A stretch of 64,000 bases of DNA, taken from NCBI RefSeq assembly GCF_001446935.1, contig NZ_LKKK01000001.1:1054001-1118000 (forward strand), in the 5' to 3' direction. The DNA is from Pseudomonas sp. TTU2014-080ASC (GTDB lineage: Bacteria > Pseudomonadota > Gammaproteobacteria > Pseudomonadales > Pseudomonadaceae). A program made the translations under genes and the position numbers. The first letter of the stretch is position 1. The number at the start of each line of letters is the position of its first letter. Below are positions 45,906 through 55,157 of the stretch, in pieces. The notes beneath the pieces were generated by a model that saw only the letters and a program-made list of their open reading frames with translations, searched no databases and was not told where the DNA came from.

Positions 45906-48128
45906 ATGATGTCAACCGCCTACTCTCGCTCATTGCTGGCTAGTGCAATTGCATTAGCAAGTACGCTCTCCGTTAGTGCACATGCCGATGAAACACTGAC
46001 CCTCAACAAGGTTGTAGTCAGTGCTTCGGGCTTCGAACAAAAAGTAACCGAAGCCCCTGCAAGCATCAGCGTGATCAGCCAGCAAGACCTGCAGCAAAAG
46101 CGCTACAGCAACCTGGCTCAGGCGCTGGGTGATGTGGAAGGCATCGACATTGGCCAAGGCACCGGCAAAACCGGCGGCCTCAACATCAGCATTCGCGGCA
46201 TGCCCAGTGAATACACACTGATTCTTATCGATGGGCGCCGCCAGAATGCGGCGGGCAACGTAACGCCTAATGGCTTTAATGAAACCCGCACCAGCTTTAT
46301 GCCGCCTCTGAGCGCAATTGAGCGCATTGAAATCATTCGCGGCCCAATGTCGACCCTGTACGGTTCTGACGCCATGGGTGGTGTAATCAACATTATCACC
46401 AAGAAGGTAGCCAGTGAATGGAGCGGCTCGCTGACGCTGGATCACACCTTCCAGGAAGAGCGCGACTTCGGTGACACCAGCAACACCAGTTTCTACGCCA
46501 GCGGCCCGCTGATTGATAACCTGCTCGGCTTGCAGGTACGTGGCAGCCTGTTCAAACGTGAAGAGTCCACTCTTGAATATGGCAATGGCGTCGAAGTAAG
46601 CCAGCGCGGCCCATCTCCTGTAGAAGGCGACAACAACACTCTCGGTGCACGTCTGACTCTGACCCCGAATCAAGACCATGACCTCGCACTGGACTTTGAA
46701 CGTGGACGCCAGCGTTACAACAACGATGACTGCCAGTTGGGAACACTCGACGGTTTCAACAGCACGTGCAGCGACATCAACACTACTGCGGCGGGATACG
46801 AGGATGAATTACGGTTTGAGCGTGAGCAGGTAGCTCTTACCCACACTGCACGCTTTGCTGCAGGTACACTCGAATCGAGCCTGATGCATAACACCACAGA
46901 AACCAAAGGACGCACCATACCTGGAACTATCGGTCGCCCGACGGCTGTACCTGGCGCAATTGCTGGTGACAAACGCGAACTGGAAACCACTAACCTAGTT
47001 CTGGACAGCAAATTCATCGCTCCTATCGGTGACAACCACACCGCGACCATCGGTGGACAGTGGTGGAAAGCTGAAATGACCGATGGCATCGCTCAAACAG
47101 ACTTTGAGCAAAAGACTTGGGCGGCTTTCGCTGAAGATGAGTGGACTTTGCGGGATGACCTGACCCTGACGCTGGGCGCCCGTTACGATGATCACGAATC
47201 ATTCGGTGGCCATGTCAGCCCACGCGCTTATCTGGTTTGGAATACCACTGAGAACTGGACGCTTAAGGGCGGTATAAGCCGAGGCTACAAAACACCAGAC
47301 TTGAATGACCTGCACGCAGGGATTAATGGTGCGACTAGTCAGGGCCGAGTGATCACCATCGGCAGCCCGGATCTCGAGCCGGAAACCACCACCAGCACAG
47401 AATTCGGGGTTTACTTCGACAACCTCGACGGCTTTAACGCTAACGCCACGCTGTTCCATAACAAGTTCAAGGACAAGATTGCTTCGGGAGATCCGATCTT
47501 CATCTCTGGTGATCCGATCATTCCTGACGGTGAATACTCACAACAAATCAACATTGACGAGGCCGTCACTCAAGGCCTTGAACTAGCAGCAAGCTGGAAC
47601 TTCGCACCGGCCTGGACGCTGAGTGGCAACTACACCTATACCGACAGCGAGCAGAAGAGTGGTGAGAATAAAGGCCAGCCACTGACAAATACCCCGGAAC
47701 ATCTGGCCAACCTGAAACTGGCTTGGCAAGCCAACGACCGGCTTAACCTGTGGCTGAAATCCGAATACCGCGGTGAGCGCGCACGGTTCACCTCCAAGTA
47801 TGAAAATCTCGCAGACGACAACGGGCGCTACACCACCAACCAGTCGATCTACGACACCTTGGGCAAAAACACCAAGGACTACACCCTGTTCCATTTGGGC
47901 GGTTCTTATCGGGCTACAGAAAATCTGACGTTCAATGCAACGATTTACAATCTGTTCGACAAGGACTTCACCAGAGGCAAGGCCTACGAAACTTACACCT
48001 ACAACAACTCAGGGCGCCTGACTAAAGACATTGCCTACGGGACTGACTATATCCAGAGCACTCAATCCACTACCGGAGTGATGGAAGAAGGCCGCCGCCT
48101 GTGGCTGTCAGCTAACATCACATTCTAA
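45906..48128 (+). CDS. TonB-dependent outer-membrane receptor (ferric-siderophore/FepA-CirA-like)
   Basis: A 740-residue outer-membrane active transporter. Signal peptide (ending SVSAHA), a TonB-box-like LTLNKVVVSASG near residues 31-42, plug domain (APASISVISQQDL through IERIEIIRGPMSTLYGSDAMGGVINIITKK, to ~165), then a 22-strand barrel ending in the C-terminal Phe of ANITF. The plug resembles catecholate-type receptors, but the ligand cannot be assigned. Adjacent two ATGs; the first follows AGGGATAA. A strong terminator follows, then the PepSY operon. Confidence 0.9.
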   Translation: MMSTAYSRSLLASAIALASTLSVSAHADETLTLNKVVVSASGFEQKVTEAPASISVISQQDLQQKRYSNLAQALGDVEGIDIGQGTGKTGGLNISIRGMPSEYTLILIDGRRQNAAGNVTPNGFNETRTSFMPPLSAIERIEIIRGPMSTLYGSDAMGGVINIITKKVASEWSGSLTLDHTFQEERDFGDTSNTSFYASGPLIDNLLGLQVRGSLFKREESTLEYGNGVEVSQRGPSPVEGDNNTLGARLTLTPNQDHDLALDFERGRQRYNNDDCQLGTLDGFNSTCSDINTTAAGYEDELRFEREQVALTHTARFAAGTLESSLMHNTTETKGRTIPGTIGRPTAVPGAIAGDKRELETTNLVLDSKFIAPIGDNHTATIGGQWWKAEMTDGIAQTDFEQKTWAAFAEDEWTLRDDLTLTLGARYDDHESFGGHVSPRAYLVWNTTENWTLKGGISRGYKTPDLNDLHAGINGATSQGRVITIGSPDLEPETTTSTEFGVYFDNLDGFNANATLFHNKFKDKIASGDPIFISGDPIIPDGEYSQQINIDEAVTQGLELAASWNFAPAWTLSGNYTYTDSEQKSGENKGQPLTNTPEHLANLKLAWQANDRLNLWLKSEYRGERARFTSKYENLADDNGRYTTNQSIYDTLGKNTKDYTLFHLGGSYRATENLTFNATIYNLFDKDFTRGKAYETYTYNNSGRLTKDIAYGTDYIQSTQSTTGVMEEGRRLWLSANITF

Positions 48129-48150
48129 TGTGACATAGCAGCAAACCAAG

Positions 48151-48185
48151 CAACCCGGACATTCACCTGTCCGGGTTGTTTTTTT
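48151..48185 (+). terminator. Terminator of the TonB receptor gene
   Basis: 11-base arms CAACCCGGACA / TGTCCGGGTTG around TTCACC, followed by seven T. It lies 22 bases past the stop. Confidence 0.93.
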
Positions 48186-48189
48186 GGCA

Positions 48190-48215
48190 CAAACACTGCG
48201 AACGTATAGTGTTTG
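48190..48215. promoter_or_regulatory. Operator-like inverted repeat upstream of the PepSY operon
   Basis: CAAACACT / AGTGTTTG, perfect 8-base arms with a 10-base spacer, immediately after the receptor's terminator and about 67 bases upstream of the PepSY gene start. It does not resemble a Fur box; a different regulator may bind. Inference. Confidence 0.5.
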
Positions 48216-48282
48216 TAAATTAATCCCAACAACACCTCTCAACTTATAGAATTACCCCCAATTTTCTCCTGCCGGAATTCAC

Positions 48283-48882
48283 ATGCGCTCATTTCCCTGG
48301 CTCGGCACTCTGCGCCAATGGCACTGGATCAGCTCTGCACTGTGTCTGGTAGGCATGTTGTTGTTTGCAGTTACGGGCATCACCCTCAACCATGCCGGGC
48401 AAATCGAAGCCAAACCGCAGGTCAGCAGCCAACAGTCGCAGCTGCCTGCTGAACTGCAAACCAGCCTGCAGGAAAAGACACCGACTCAAGGACTGCCGCT
48501 ACAACTGCGCCAGTGGTTGGAAAGCGAACTGAACATTCGCCTGGATGGTCGCGCAGCTGAGTGGTCTGACGGCGAGCTGTATATCGGCATGCCCCGCCCC
48601 GGCGGCGATGCCTGGTTAAGTCTTGACCTCGAGTCCGGCGAGCTGGAATACGAAAGCACAGACCGTGGCTGGATCGCCTACCTCAACGACCTGCACAAAG
48701 GCCGTAACACCGGCACTGCCTGGAGCTGGTTTATCGATCTGTTCGCCGTAGCTTGTGTGGTCTTTAGCCTCAGTGGCCTGTTGCTGCTGCAGCGTTATGC
48801 CCCTAACCGCCCGAGCACCTGGCCGCTGATTGGTCTGGGGCTGGTCATCCCTGCCCTGCTCGCGATTCTGTTTATTCATTAA
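48283..48882 (+). CDS. PepSY-domain membrane protein
   Basis: A 199-residue inner-membrane protein. Helix 1 (HWISSALCLVGMLLFAVTGITLNHAG) is of the PepSY-TM type with the conserved TGxTLNH. A periplasmic PepSY-like segment follows (~40-140), then LNDLHKGRNTGTAWSWFIDLFAVACVVFSLSGLLLLQ (helix 2) and a terminal helix. PepSY-TM proteins such as FoxB and VciB take part in periplasmic reduction of ferric chelates. First of four genes with the next three. This role is inferred. Confidence 0.85.
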   Translation: MRSFPWLGTLRQWHWISSALCLVGMLLFAVTGITLNHAGQIEAKPQVSSQQSQLPAELQTSLQEKTPTQGLPLQLRQWLESELNIRLDGRAAEWSDGELYIGMPRPGGDAWLSLDLESGELEYESTDRGWIAYLNDLHKGRNTGTAWSWFIDLFAVACVVFSLSGLLLLQRYAPNRPSTWPLIGLGLVIPALLAILFIH

Positions 48883-48891
48883 GGATGTCCC

Positions 48892-49401
48892 ATGCGTAAA
48901 TGCCTGCTTCCCTTACTGGCGGCGCTTTCCACACCAGCACTGGCCGCTGAAGTAGAACTGTCCGTCGAGATTCCACAGCTGGACGTTGCCGAATATCACC
49001 GCCCGTATGTCGCCATCTGGCTGGAGCAACCTAACCAGAGTCACGTCGCTAATCTGGCCGTGTGGTACGACGGCAAGATGGCCGACCGTGAAGGCGAAAA
49101 ATGGCTGAAAGACCTGCGCCAATGGTGGCGCCGTAGCGGCCGTGCCCTTGAGATGCCGATTGATGGCGTCAGCGGTGCGACCCGCAAAGTCGGCACGCAT
49201 ACCCTGAGCTTCAGCGACAAGGATGCCGCGTTCAAAGACCTTCCGGCCGGTGAGTATCGCGTTGTGGTTGAAGCCGCCCGGGAAGTCGGTGGCCGCGAAC
49301 TGCTACGTGTGCCGTTCCAGTGGCCGGTTGATAAAGCCGCCAGCAGCAGTGCTCAAGGCTCCAGCGAGCTGGGCGCAATTCACCTGACACTCAAACCTTA
49401 A
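48892..49401 (+). CDS. DUF2271 periplasmic protein
   Basis: 169 residues with a signal peptide (MRKCLLPLLAALSTPALAA). VELSVEIPQLDVAEYHRPYVAIWLEQ, NLAVWYDG, WLKDLRQWWRRSG and DGVSGATRKVGTH match DUF2271, a family found beside PepSY and DUF4198 genes near TonB receptors. It may act as a periplasmic iron- or flavin-related protein; not established. It begins 9 bases after the PepSY stop. Confidence 0.85.
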   Translation: MRKCLLPLLAALSTPALAAEVELSVEIPQLDVAEYHRPYVAIWLEQPNQSHVANLAVWYDGKMADREGEKWLKDLRQWWRRSGRALEMPIDGVSGATRKVGTHTLSFSDKDAAFKDLPAGEYRVVVEAAREVGGRELLRVPFQWPVDKAASSSAQGSSELGAIHLTLKP

Positions 49402-49416
49402 TCTGAGGACACTGCC

Positions 49417-50292
49417 ATGAATCCGCTTATCAAATGGACGGCCCTGACCCTGGCCGTGTGCCTGCCACTCACCGCCAATGCACACCGTGCCTGGATGCTG
49501 CCCTCCGCCACCGTTCTCTCCGGTGATGATGCCTGGGTCACCGTCGACGCCGCCGTCTCCAATGACCTGTTCTACTTCGAACACTTCCCGCTGCGCATTC
49601 AGGGCATCGGCCAAGTCGACAACACGCCAGCAGGCGGCCCACCGGGCATGCGTCCGCGTCCGGCCGCGGTGCTGCAACTAATCGCTCCGGACGGCAGCGC
49701 CGCCAAAGCCGAAAACGGCAGCATTGGCCGTTACCGCAGCACCTTCGACCTGCATCTTGAGCAGAAAGGCACCTACAAATTGGCTATTGCCAACCATGGC
49801 CTGTTTGCCAGCTACAAAGAGAACGGTGAAACCCGCCGCTGGATGGGCAAAGCTGAAGACTTCGCCAAAGAAATCCCGGCCAAGGCTGAAGACCTGAAAG
49901 TCACTCAGAACAGCAGCCGCATGGAAGTGTTCGTCACCTCCGGTAACCCGACTGAAACAGCGCTGAAGACAACCGGCAAAGGCCTGGAACTGGCACCGAT
50001 CACTCACCCGAACGACCTGTTCGAAGGTGAAGCGGCTGAATTCCAGCTGCTGCTGGATGGCAAGCCAGCCAAAGGTGTCGAAGTCAGTGTGATTCCCGGT
50101 GGCAACCGTTATCGCTCCGAGCTGGGCGAGATCAAAACCACCAGCGATGCCGACGGCAAAATCAGCATCACCTGGCCGAACGCAGGCATGTACTGGCTGG
50201 AAGCTGAATACAGCGCCAAAGAAGGTGCAGTAAAACCGGCCACCGAAGTGCGCGCCAGCTACAGCGCTACGCTCGAAGTTCTGCCGCAATAA
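49417..50292 (+). CDS. DUF4198 periplasmic protein
   Basis: 291 residues with a signal peptide ending PLTANA. HRAWMLPSATVLSGDDAWVTVDAAVSNDLFYFEH is the DUF4198 signature, whose exposed N-terminal His after the signal may bind metal. An Ig-like C-terminal part is EFQLLLDGKPAKGVEVSVIPGG and ISITWPNAGMYWLEAEY. Family members are nickel/cobalt- or iron-uptake-linked periplasmic proteins. It begins 15 bases after the DUF2271 gene, and a hairpin follows. Confidence 0.87.
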   Translation: MNPLIKWTALTLAVCLPLTANAHRAWMLPSATVLSGDDAWVTVDAAVSNDLFYFEHFPLRIQGIGQVDNTPAGGPPGMRPRPAAVLQLIAPDGSAAKAENGSIGRYRSTFDLHLEQKGTYKLAIANHGLFASYKENGETRRWMGKAEDFAKEIPAKAEDLKVTQNSSRMEVFVTSGNPTETALKTTGKGLELAPITHPNDLFEGEAAEFQLLLDGKPAKGVEVSVIPGGNRYRSELGEIKTTSDADGKISITWPNAGMYWLEAEYSAKEGAVKPATEVRASYSATLEVLPQ

Positions 50293-50301
50293 GCGCAATC
50301 C

Positions 50302-50327
50302 GGCCGGGCGAAAGCCCGGCCATTTTC
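50302..50327 (+). terminator. Hairpin between DUF4198 and flavodoxin-reductase genes
   Basis: GGCCGGGC-GAAA-GCCCGGCC, 8-base arms with a GNRA loop, followed by ATTTTCTT. It would attenuate transcription into the flavodoxin reductase gene that starts 17 bases later. Confidence 0.7.
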
Positions 50328-50343
50328 TTAACGAATCCAATCC

Positions 50344-51879
50344 ATGCAGTCATCCCGCCTGTTGCAACACCTTATTCTTCTGCTCACCACAGGCGCGCTA
50401 CTGCTCCTGCTGAGTCTGCAACCAGCTCGGGAAATCAGCGCTGGGCTGGTCGTCCTCAGCTATCTGCTGTTTTGCTTATGGATATGGCTGCGCCACCGTC
50501 GCCCGCTTTTATCTGTTTCCTCTGGCAGCATCACCGTTGCCTACGCCAGCCAAAGTGGACAAGCCCAACAACTGGCAGAAAAAAGTGCTGAGCAACTGAT
50601 TGCCGCTGGCTGCCCCGCACAAGCCGTCTCGGTGGACCAACTACAACCCGCGCACTTGCAAGGCCAGATACTGTTTATCGCCAGCACCTACGGCGAAGGC
50701 GAAGCCCCCGACAGCGGCGCTCGCTTCGAACAACTGCTGGCCAATCAAACCGACCTCAGCAACCTGAGTTATGCCGTACTCGCTTTGGGCGATCGCCAGT
50801 ACACACACTTTTGCGCGTATGGCCTGCACCTTGATGAAGCCCTCAGTAAGCGCCACGCCCAACGCCTTTTCCCACCGCTGACAGCCGACCAATGCGATGC
50901 CGCCACCTTAAGTCAGTGGCAGCAGCAACTGGGGCACATCAGTGGCGACTTCAATTTTGCCGACTGGCAAGCCGAGCCGTTCCAACAGCTCGCTTTGCTG
51001 GAGCGCATCTGCCTGAATCCGTCGAGCAGCGCCGACAAAGTGTACGAACTGACCTTGAGCAGTACCGGCGAACACCCCGAGTGGCAAGCCGGCGACCTGC
51101 TTGAAATCAGCCCGCGCCAAGGTCGCGAAACCCTGTTTAAGCGTCTGGCCGAACTGAACCTCAATCCAGAACAGTCAGTGAGTGACGGCCGCACGCTGCT
51201 TGAGGCGCTGGCCTCCCGCCAACTGCCTGAAAACCACCATCGAGGTCTGAGCGCCGATGAATTACTGAGTGCACTCAAGCCATTGCCACAGCGTCAATAT
51301 TCGATTGCCTCCGTACCGGCTGACGGTTCGATACAGTTGCTGGTCAGGCAGATGTATTACCCAGATGGCCGACCAGGCATCGGTTCTGGCTGGCTGTGTG
51401 AATTCGCACCGCTCGGCGCTGCAATCGACCTGCGCATCCGCGTCAATCCGTCATTCCACAGCCCTGCTGCCAGCACACCGATGATCTTAATCGGTAGTGG
51501 CACCGGCCTTGCTGGTTTGCGCGCGCATCTGCGGGCACGGCCACACGGCAGCCGCAACTGGCTGCTGTTCGGTGAGCGCAGTGAGTCGGCGGACTTCTTT
51601 TGCCGCGACGAACTTATGAACTGGAAAGCCAGCGGCCACCTCGCCCGTCTTGATCTGGCCTTCTCCCGTGATCAGGCGCAGAAAATCTACGTGCAACATC
51701 TGCTGCGTGACGCGGCGGATGAACTGCGCGAATGGATCAATCAAGGTGCAGCCATCTACCTCTGCGGCAGCCTGCAGGGCATGGGGCAGGACGTGCATTC
51801 AATGCTGCAAGGCCTGCTAGGTGAGGACGCGCTTCTGAGGTTGCAGCAGCAAGACCTTTACCGCAGGGACCTGTATTAA
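50344..51879 (+). CDS. Membrane-anchored flavodoxin/FAD/NAD(P) reductase (sulfite-reductase-flavoprotein-like)
   Basis: A 511-residue diflavin-type reductase. Two N-terminal transmembrane helices (LILLLTTGALLLLLSL, AGLVVLSYLLFCLWIWL), a flavodoxin domain (~58-200; VAYASQSGQAQQLAEK, ASTYGEGEAPDSGARF, VLALGDRQYTHFCAYG), an FAD domain (RQYSIASVP), and an NAD(P) domain (ILIGSGTGLAGLRAHL, IYLCGSLQGMGQDVHSML). It likely passes electrons from NADPH to the adjacent PepSY partner. P. aeruginosa carries a related PepSY-reductase fusion beside piuA (from memory, PA4513). Confidence 0.88.
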   Translation: MQSSRLLQHLILLLTTGALLLLLSLQPAREISAGLVVLSYLLFCLWIWLRHRRPLLSVSSGSITVAYASQSGQAQQLAEKSAEQLIAAGCPAQAVSVDQLQPAHLQGQILFIASTYGEGEAPDSGARFEQLLANQTDLSNLSYAVLALGDRQYTHFCAYGLHLDEALSKRHAQRLFPPLTADQCDAATLSQWQQQLGHISGDFNFADWQAEPFQQLALLERICLNPSSSADKVYELTLSSTGEHPEWQAGDLLEISPRQGRETLFKRLAELNLNPEQSVSDGRTLLEALASRQLPENHHRGLSADELLSALKPLPQRQYSIASVPADGSIQLLVRQMYYPDGRPGIGSGWLCEFAPLGAAIDLRIRVNPSFHSPAASTPMILIGSGTGLAGLRAHLRARPHGSRNWLLFGERSESADFFCRDELMNWKASGHLARLDLAFSRDQAQKIYVQHLLRDAADELREWINQGAAIYLCGSLQGMGQDVHSMLQGLLGEDALLRLQQQDLYRRDLY

Positions 51880-51968
51880 TTAATCCCCAAGCAGTGTGGT
51901 GGATGGATAAAGCACCATCTGCCCTACCCAACAGCCCGCGACAATGACTCCTACAGCCAGCGCACAAT

Positions 51969-52000
51969 AAAAAGCCGCCCGGTTTCCCGGACGGCTTTTT
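51969..52000. terminator. Bidirectional terminator between flavodoxin reductase and piuA
   Basis: AAAAAGCCG / CGGCTTTTT arms with an inner CCGG pairing form one long stem, flanked by A and T tracts. It serves both facing genes. Confidence 0.85.
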
Positions 52001-52019
52001 CATTTCAGCTGCCACTGAC

Positions 52020-54314
52020 TCAGAAGTGGAAGTTGGTGCTCAGCAGTGCAGTACGACCAGCCGCCTGGTTGGCGAAGTGGGTACCGTATGCCTTGTCGTA
52101 ATAAACCTCATCGGTGAGATTCTGCACGTTCAGCTGCAGGTCGACGTTCTTGTTCAGCTTGTAGCTGGCCATAGCGTCATAACGGATGTAGGAATCGACG
52201 TAGGTGCTGTTATTGGTGCTGCCCCATACCTCATCCACATAGAAAGCACCGCCACCGACGGTGATCTTGTCGGTGATGTTGTAGGTCGTCCACAGGGACA
52301 GGCTGTGCTCCGGTGTGTTGCCCAGCTCATTGCCGTTGTTGACGTTATCCACCCAGATCGGTGCTGTTGCGGTGCCGATGTTCTGCTTACCACCATCCAC
52401 CAGCTCGCTGTCCAGATAGCTGTAGCCCGCAAACACTTGCCACTTGTCTGTCAGCTTGCCGCTTGCAGACAGTTCGATACCATCCACGCGGGTTTTGCCG
52501 GCGTTTTCATAGGTATCGATATCCACCAGAACGCGGGCGTTTTTCTTCTCGGTGCGGAAGATGGCGGCAGTCAGGGACAGACGCTCATCCAGCAAATCCC
52601 ACTTGGTGCCCAGCTCATAGTTGACGGTATCTTCCGGCTCCAGATCGTTGGTGATGTTATCTGCAGTCAGAGGGTTACCGTCTGTACCTTCACTCAGCAT
52701 GGCACCGGGCGGGGTCGCGGAAGTGGCGTAGGAGACATAGAAACTGCCATTTTCAACCGGTTTCCAGACCAGGCCCAACTGACCGTTCCAGAAGTGGCTG
52801 TCATTTTCCAGTTTGGCCGTAGTAGTCCCCTCTGCATCGTAGGTTTTGGCCTTGGTGCTGAAGCTGTCATAACGCAGGCCCATGTTCACCAACCACTCTG
52901 GTGTCAGTTCCAGGGTGTCGAAGGCATAGACCGAGCGAGTCGTGCCACTGGTATGCGTACCGGCACGGTTGCGCTCAATACTGCCGCTCCACGGATCATC
53001 CGGAGTCGGATTACTCAATGAGGTGCAGTTGTACGGTGCGCCTAGATCGGTACAAATAGTCTTACGGCCAGCAGCTTTGGTACCCGACTTGGTATCTACC
53101 GTGTAGCTTTCCTTGTCTGAGACCTCTCGGCTCAGCTCGATGCCGGTGGAGAAGTTGTTCTTGAAGCCCCCCAGATAGAACTCACCAAACAGATCAGTCT
53201 GGTTGGTGGTAGTTGCGGTGTTACCCACTCGGGAGTTGATCCGGCGCCAGACTTTGTCGTTGATCACGTTGCCCTGGCTGTCATCCGGCTGAGTCAGGAT
53301 GTAGTCCTGCATACTGTTGCCGTGACGCAGAGTGTTCTTGATGGTCAGTGAATCACTCAGATCATGCTCAAAAGAGATGGTCGCAATGTCCGCCCGGGTT
53401 TTGCGGAAGTCGCGCTTGGTCAAACCGTAGAAGTTGCTGCTATCACCGCCATCGTTGGGTTTATCCGGGCTTTCAGCGGTATGGGTATTACCCACCGAAT
53501 AGCCGTAGGGAATCCCCGAATCAGGCAGGTCATCACTTTCCATGTGGTAGAAGTCGAGCTTCAGGCGGGTATCAGTCCCCAGACCAAATGCCACAGACGG
53601 AGCGATCCCCCAACGGTCGTAGTTAACCTTGTCACGGCCAGCCACGTTGCTTTCATGGGCCATCAGGTTCAAACGACCGGCAATGTTCTCAGTGAACTCA
53701 TAGTTGCCATCCAAGGTGTAACGGTGAGTCTGATCTGAACCCCAAATGAAGCCGCCATCCAGCGAGTTACCCAGATGAGCCTGCTTGGTCACCAGATTAA
53801 GGCTACCGCCTGCACCACCACGCCCCCCCATGGATGAGTTAGGGCCTTTACTGACTTCGACAGACTCGATGGCGAAGATTTCACGGGTTTGCGCGCCCGT
53901 GTCACGTACACCGTCCAGATAAGTGTCGCTCTGGGCATCAAAGCCACGAATGAACGGGCGATCGCCCTGCGGGTTACCGCCTTCACCTGCGCCCATGGTG
54001 ATGCCCGGCACGGTACGCAGTGCATCCTGCAAGGTCATGGCGTTGGTGTCTTTCAGCACCTGTTGCGGCACAACGGTCACGGAGCGTGGCGTGTCACGCA
54101 GCGGTGCGGTGTATTTGGGCGACTGAGCAGTGGTCGCCTGATAGCTATCGTCTTCCTGACTCTGGCCCTGGATATAAGTTACATCCAGGTCAACTGGGCC
54201 TTCCTTGGCCGTTGTGTCTGCAACAACGGGGGCAGACAGTGCAGTAACAGCCATGCCCACGGCAGTGGCCAAACGGGTTGAATTGCTTATTGGAAGTTCA
54301 GTTTCCAGAGTCAC
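52020..54314 (-). CDS. piuA: TonB-dependent siderophore receptor PiuA
   Basis: A 764-residue outer-membrane receptor. Signal-type N-terminus (LATAVGMAVTALSAPVVA), TonB-box-like LDVTYIQG, plug with RDTPRSVTVVPQQVLKDTNAMTLQDALRTVPGITMGAGEGGNPQGDRPFIRGFD, and a barrel ending NFHF. The location next to piuC and the SEL1 gene matches the PAO1 piuA locus. PiuA imports catecholate siderophores and siderophore-mimicking antibiotics in P. aeruginosa. GTG at 54314 with GGAGG nine bases upstream is chosen; an ATG at 54332 would add six residues. Confidence 0.9.
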   Translation of the reverse strand: MTLETELPISNSTRLATAVGMAVTALSAPVVADTTAKEGPVDLDVTYIQGQSQEDDSYQATTAQSPKYTAPLRDTPRSVTVVPQQVLKDTNAMTLQDALRTVPGITMGAGEGGNPQGDRPFIRGFDAQSDTYLDGVRDTGAQTREIFAIESVEVSKGPNSSMGGRGGAGGSLNLVTKQAHLGNSLDGGFIWGSDQTHRYTLDGNYEFTENIAGRLNLMAHESNVAGRDKVNYDRWGIAPSVAFGLGTDTRLKLDFYHMESDDLPDSGIPYGYSVGNTHTAESPDKPNDGGDSSNFYGLTKRDFRKTRADIATISFEHDLSDSLTIKNTLRHGNSMQDYILTQPDDSQGNVINDKVWRRINSRVGNTATTTNQTDLFGEFYLGGFKNNFSTGIELSREVSDKESYTVDTKSGTKAAGRKTICTDLGAPYNCTSLSNPTPDDPWSGSIERNRAGTHTSGTTRSVYAFDTLELTPEWLVNMGLRYDSFSTKAKTYDAEGTTTAKLENDSHFWNGQLGLVWKPVENGSFYVSYATSATPPGAMLSEGTDGNPLTADNITNDLEPEDTVNYELGTKWDLLDERLSLTAAIFRTEKKNARVLVDIDTYENAGKTRVDGIELSASGKLTDKWQVFAGYSYLDSELVDGGKQNIGTATAPIWVDNVNNGNELGNTPEHSLSLWTTYNITDKITVGGGAFYVDEVWGSTNNSTYVDSYIRYDAMASYKLNKNVDLQLNVQNLTDEVYYDKAYGTHFANQAAGRTALLSTNFHF

Positions 54315-54354
54315 AACAAGATGCCTCCACATAGATGATGTTGCGAAAAGTAGA

Positions 54355-54373
54355 GTAAATGATAATTAGTATC
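54355..54373 (-). promoter_or_regulatory. Fur box upstream of piuA
   Basis: GTAAATGATAATTAGTATC matches the Fur consensus at 15 of 19 positions, 22 bases beyond the earliest piuA start, within the 150-base region shared with divergent piuC. A weaker AATAATGATAC lies near 54388-54398. Confidence 0.75.
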
Positions 54374-54473
54374 AACATATTTCAGAAAAATAATGATACA
54401 TTTGTGCCGGTTAACGGAGCTTGATAAGGCCACGGATGGGCCGCTATGAATCCTCTTGATCGGACCCATTCCC

Positions 54474-55154
54474 ATGCTGTTGCACATCCCCAATGTTCTC
54501 TCTGCTGATGAAGCTGAACGCGTTCGCGTGGCGCTGGAAAAATCGGAATGGGCAGACGGGAAGATCACTGCGGGCTATCAGTCCGCTCAAGCCAAGCACA
54601 ATCTGCAATTGCCTGAAGGCCACCCGTTGGGCCGCGAAATTGCCGAGCTGATGGTGCAGCGCCTGTGGCAGAACCCGCTGTTCATGTCGGCGGCGTTGCC
54701 AGAGAAGCTCTACCCGCCGCTGTTCAACTGCTACACCGGTGGAGGCCATTTCGGCTTCCATATCGATAACGCAGTGCGCCAAGTACCGGGCGGTAGCGAG
54801 CGGGTACGTACCGATCTTTCCGCCACACTGTTCTTCAGTGACCCGGACAGTTATGACGGCGGCGAGCTGGTGATTCAGGACACCTACGGCACTCAGCGGG
54901 TCAAGTTTGCCGCTGGCGACATGGTCCTCTACCCCGGCACCAGTCTGCATAAGGTTGAGCCGGTAACGCGGGGAGCCCGTATCGCTTCGTTCTTCTGGAT
55001 ACAGAGCCTGATCCGCGATGACGGCCAACGCACCCTGTTGTTCAACATGGATCAGGCCATTCAGCAACTGACCCGGGACGTACCCGATCACCCGTCACTG
55101 CTGCAACTGACTGGCACCTATCACAACCTGCTGCGCCAGTGGGCAGAGCTCTGA
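54474..55154 (+). CDS. piuC: PKHD-type Fe(II)/2-oxoglutarate-dependent dioxygenase PiuC
   Basis: A 226-residue non-haem iron dioxygenase. The metal ligands are HIDNAV (His and Asp) and a downstream His in [22 protein letters not shown], which also holds the 2-oxoglutarate Arg. [17 protein letters not shown] and [18 protein letters not shown] are PiuC-like. The ATG at 54474 gives the length and start of PiuC orthologues; a TTG earlier is not favoured. In P. aeruginosa piuC is iron-regulated with piuA. The target modified by PiuC is not settled. Confidence 0.93.
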   Translation: MLLHIPNVLSADEAERVRVALEKSEWADGKITAGYQSAQAKHNLQLPEGHPLGREIAELMVQRLWQNPLFMSAALPEKLYPPLFNCYTGGGHFGFHIDNAVRQVPGGSERVRTDLSATLFFSDPDSYDGGELVIQDTYGTQRVKFAAGDMVLYPGTSLHKVEPVTRGARIASFFWIQSLIRDDGQRTLLFNMDQAIQQLTRDVPDHPSLLQLTGTYHNLLRQWAEL

Positions 55155-55157
55155 GCC

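Noticed and set aside
52026..53021. 331-codon + strand frame opposite piuA
   Set aside because: Shadow of the receptor gene.
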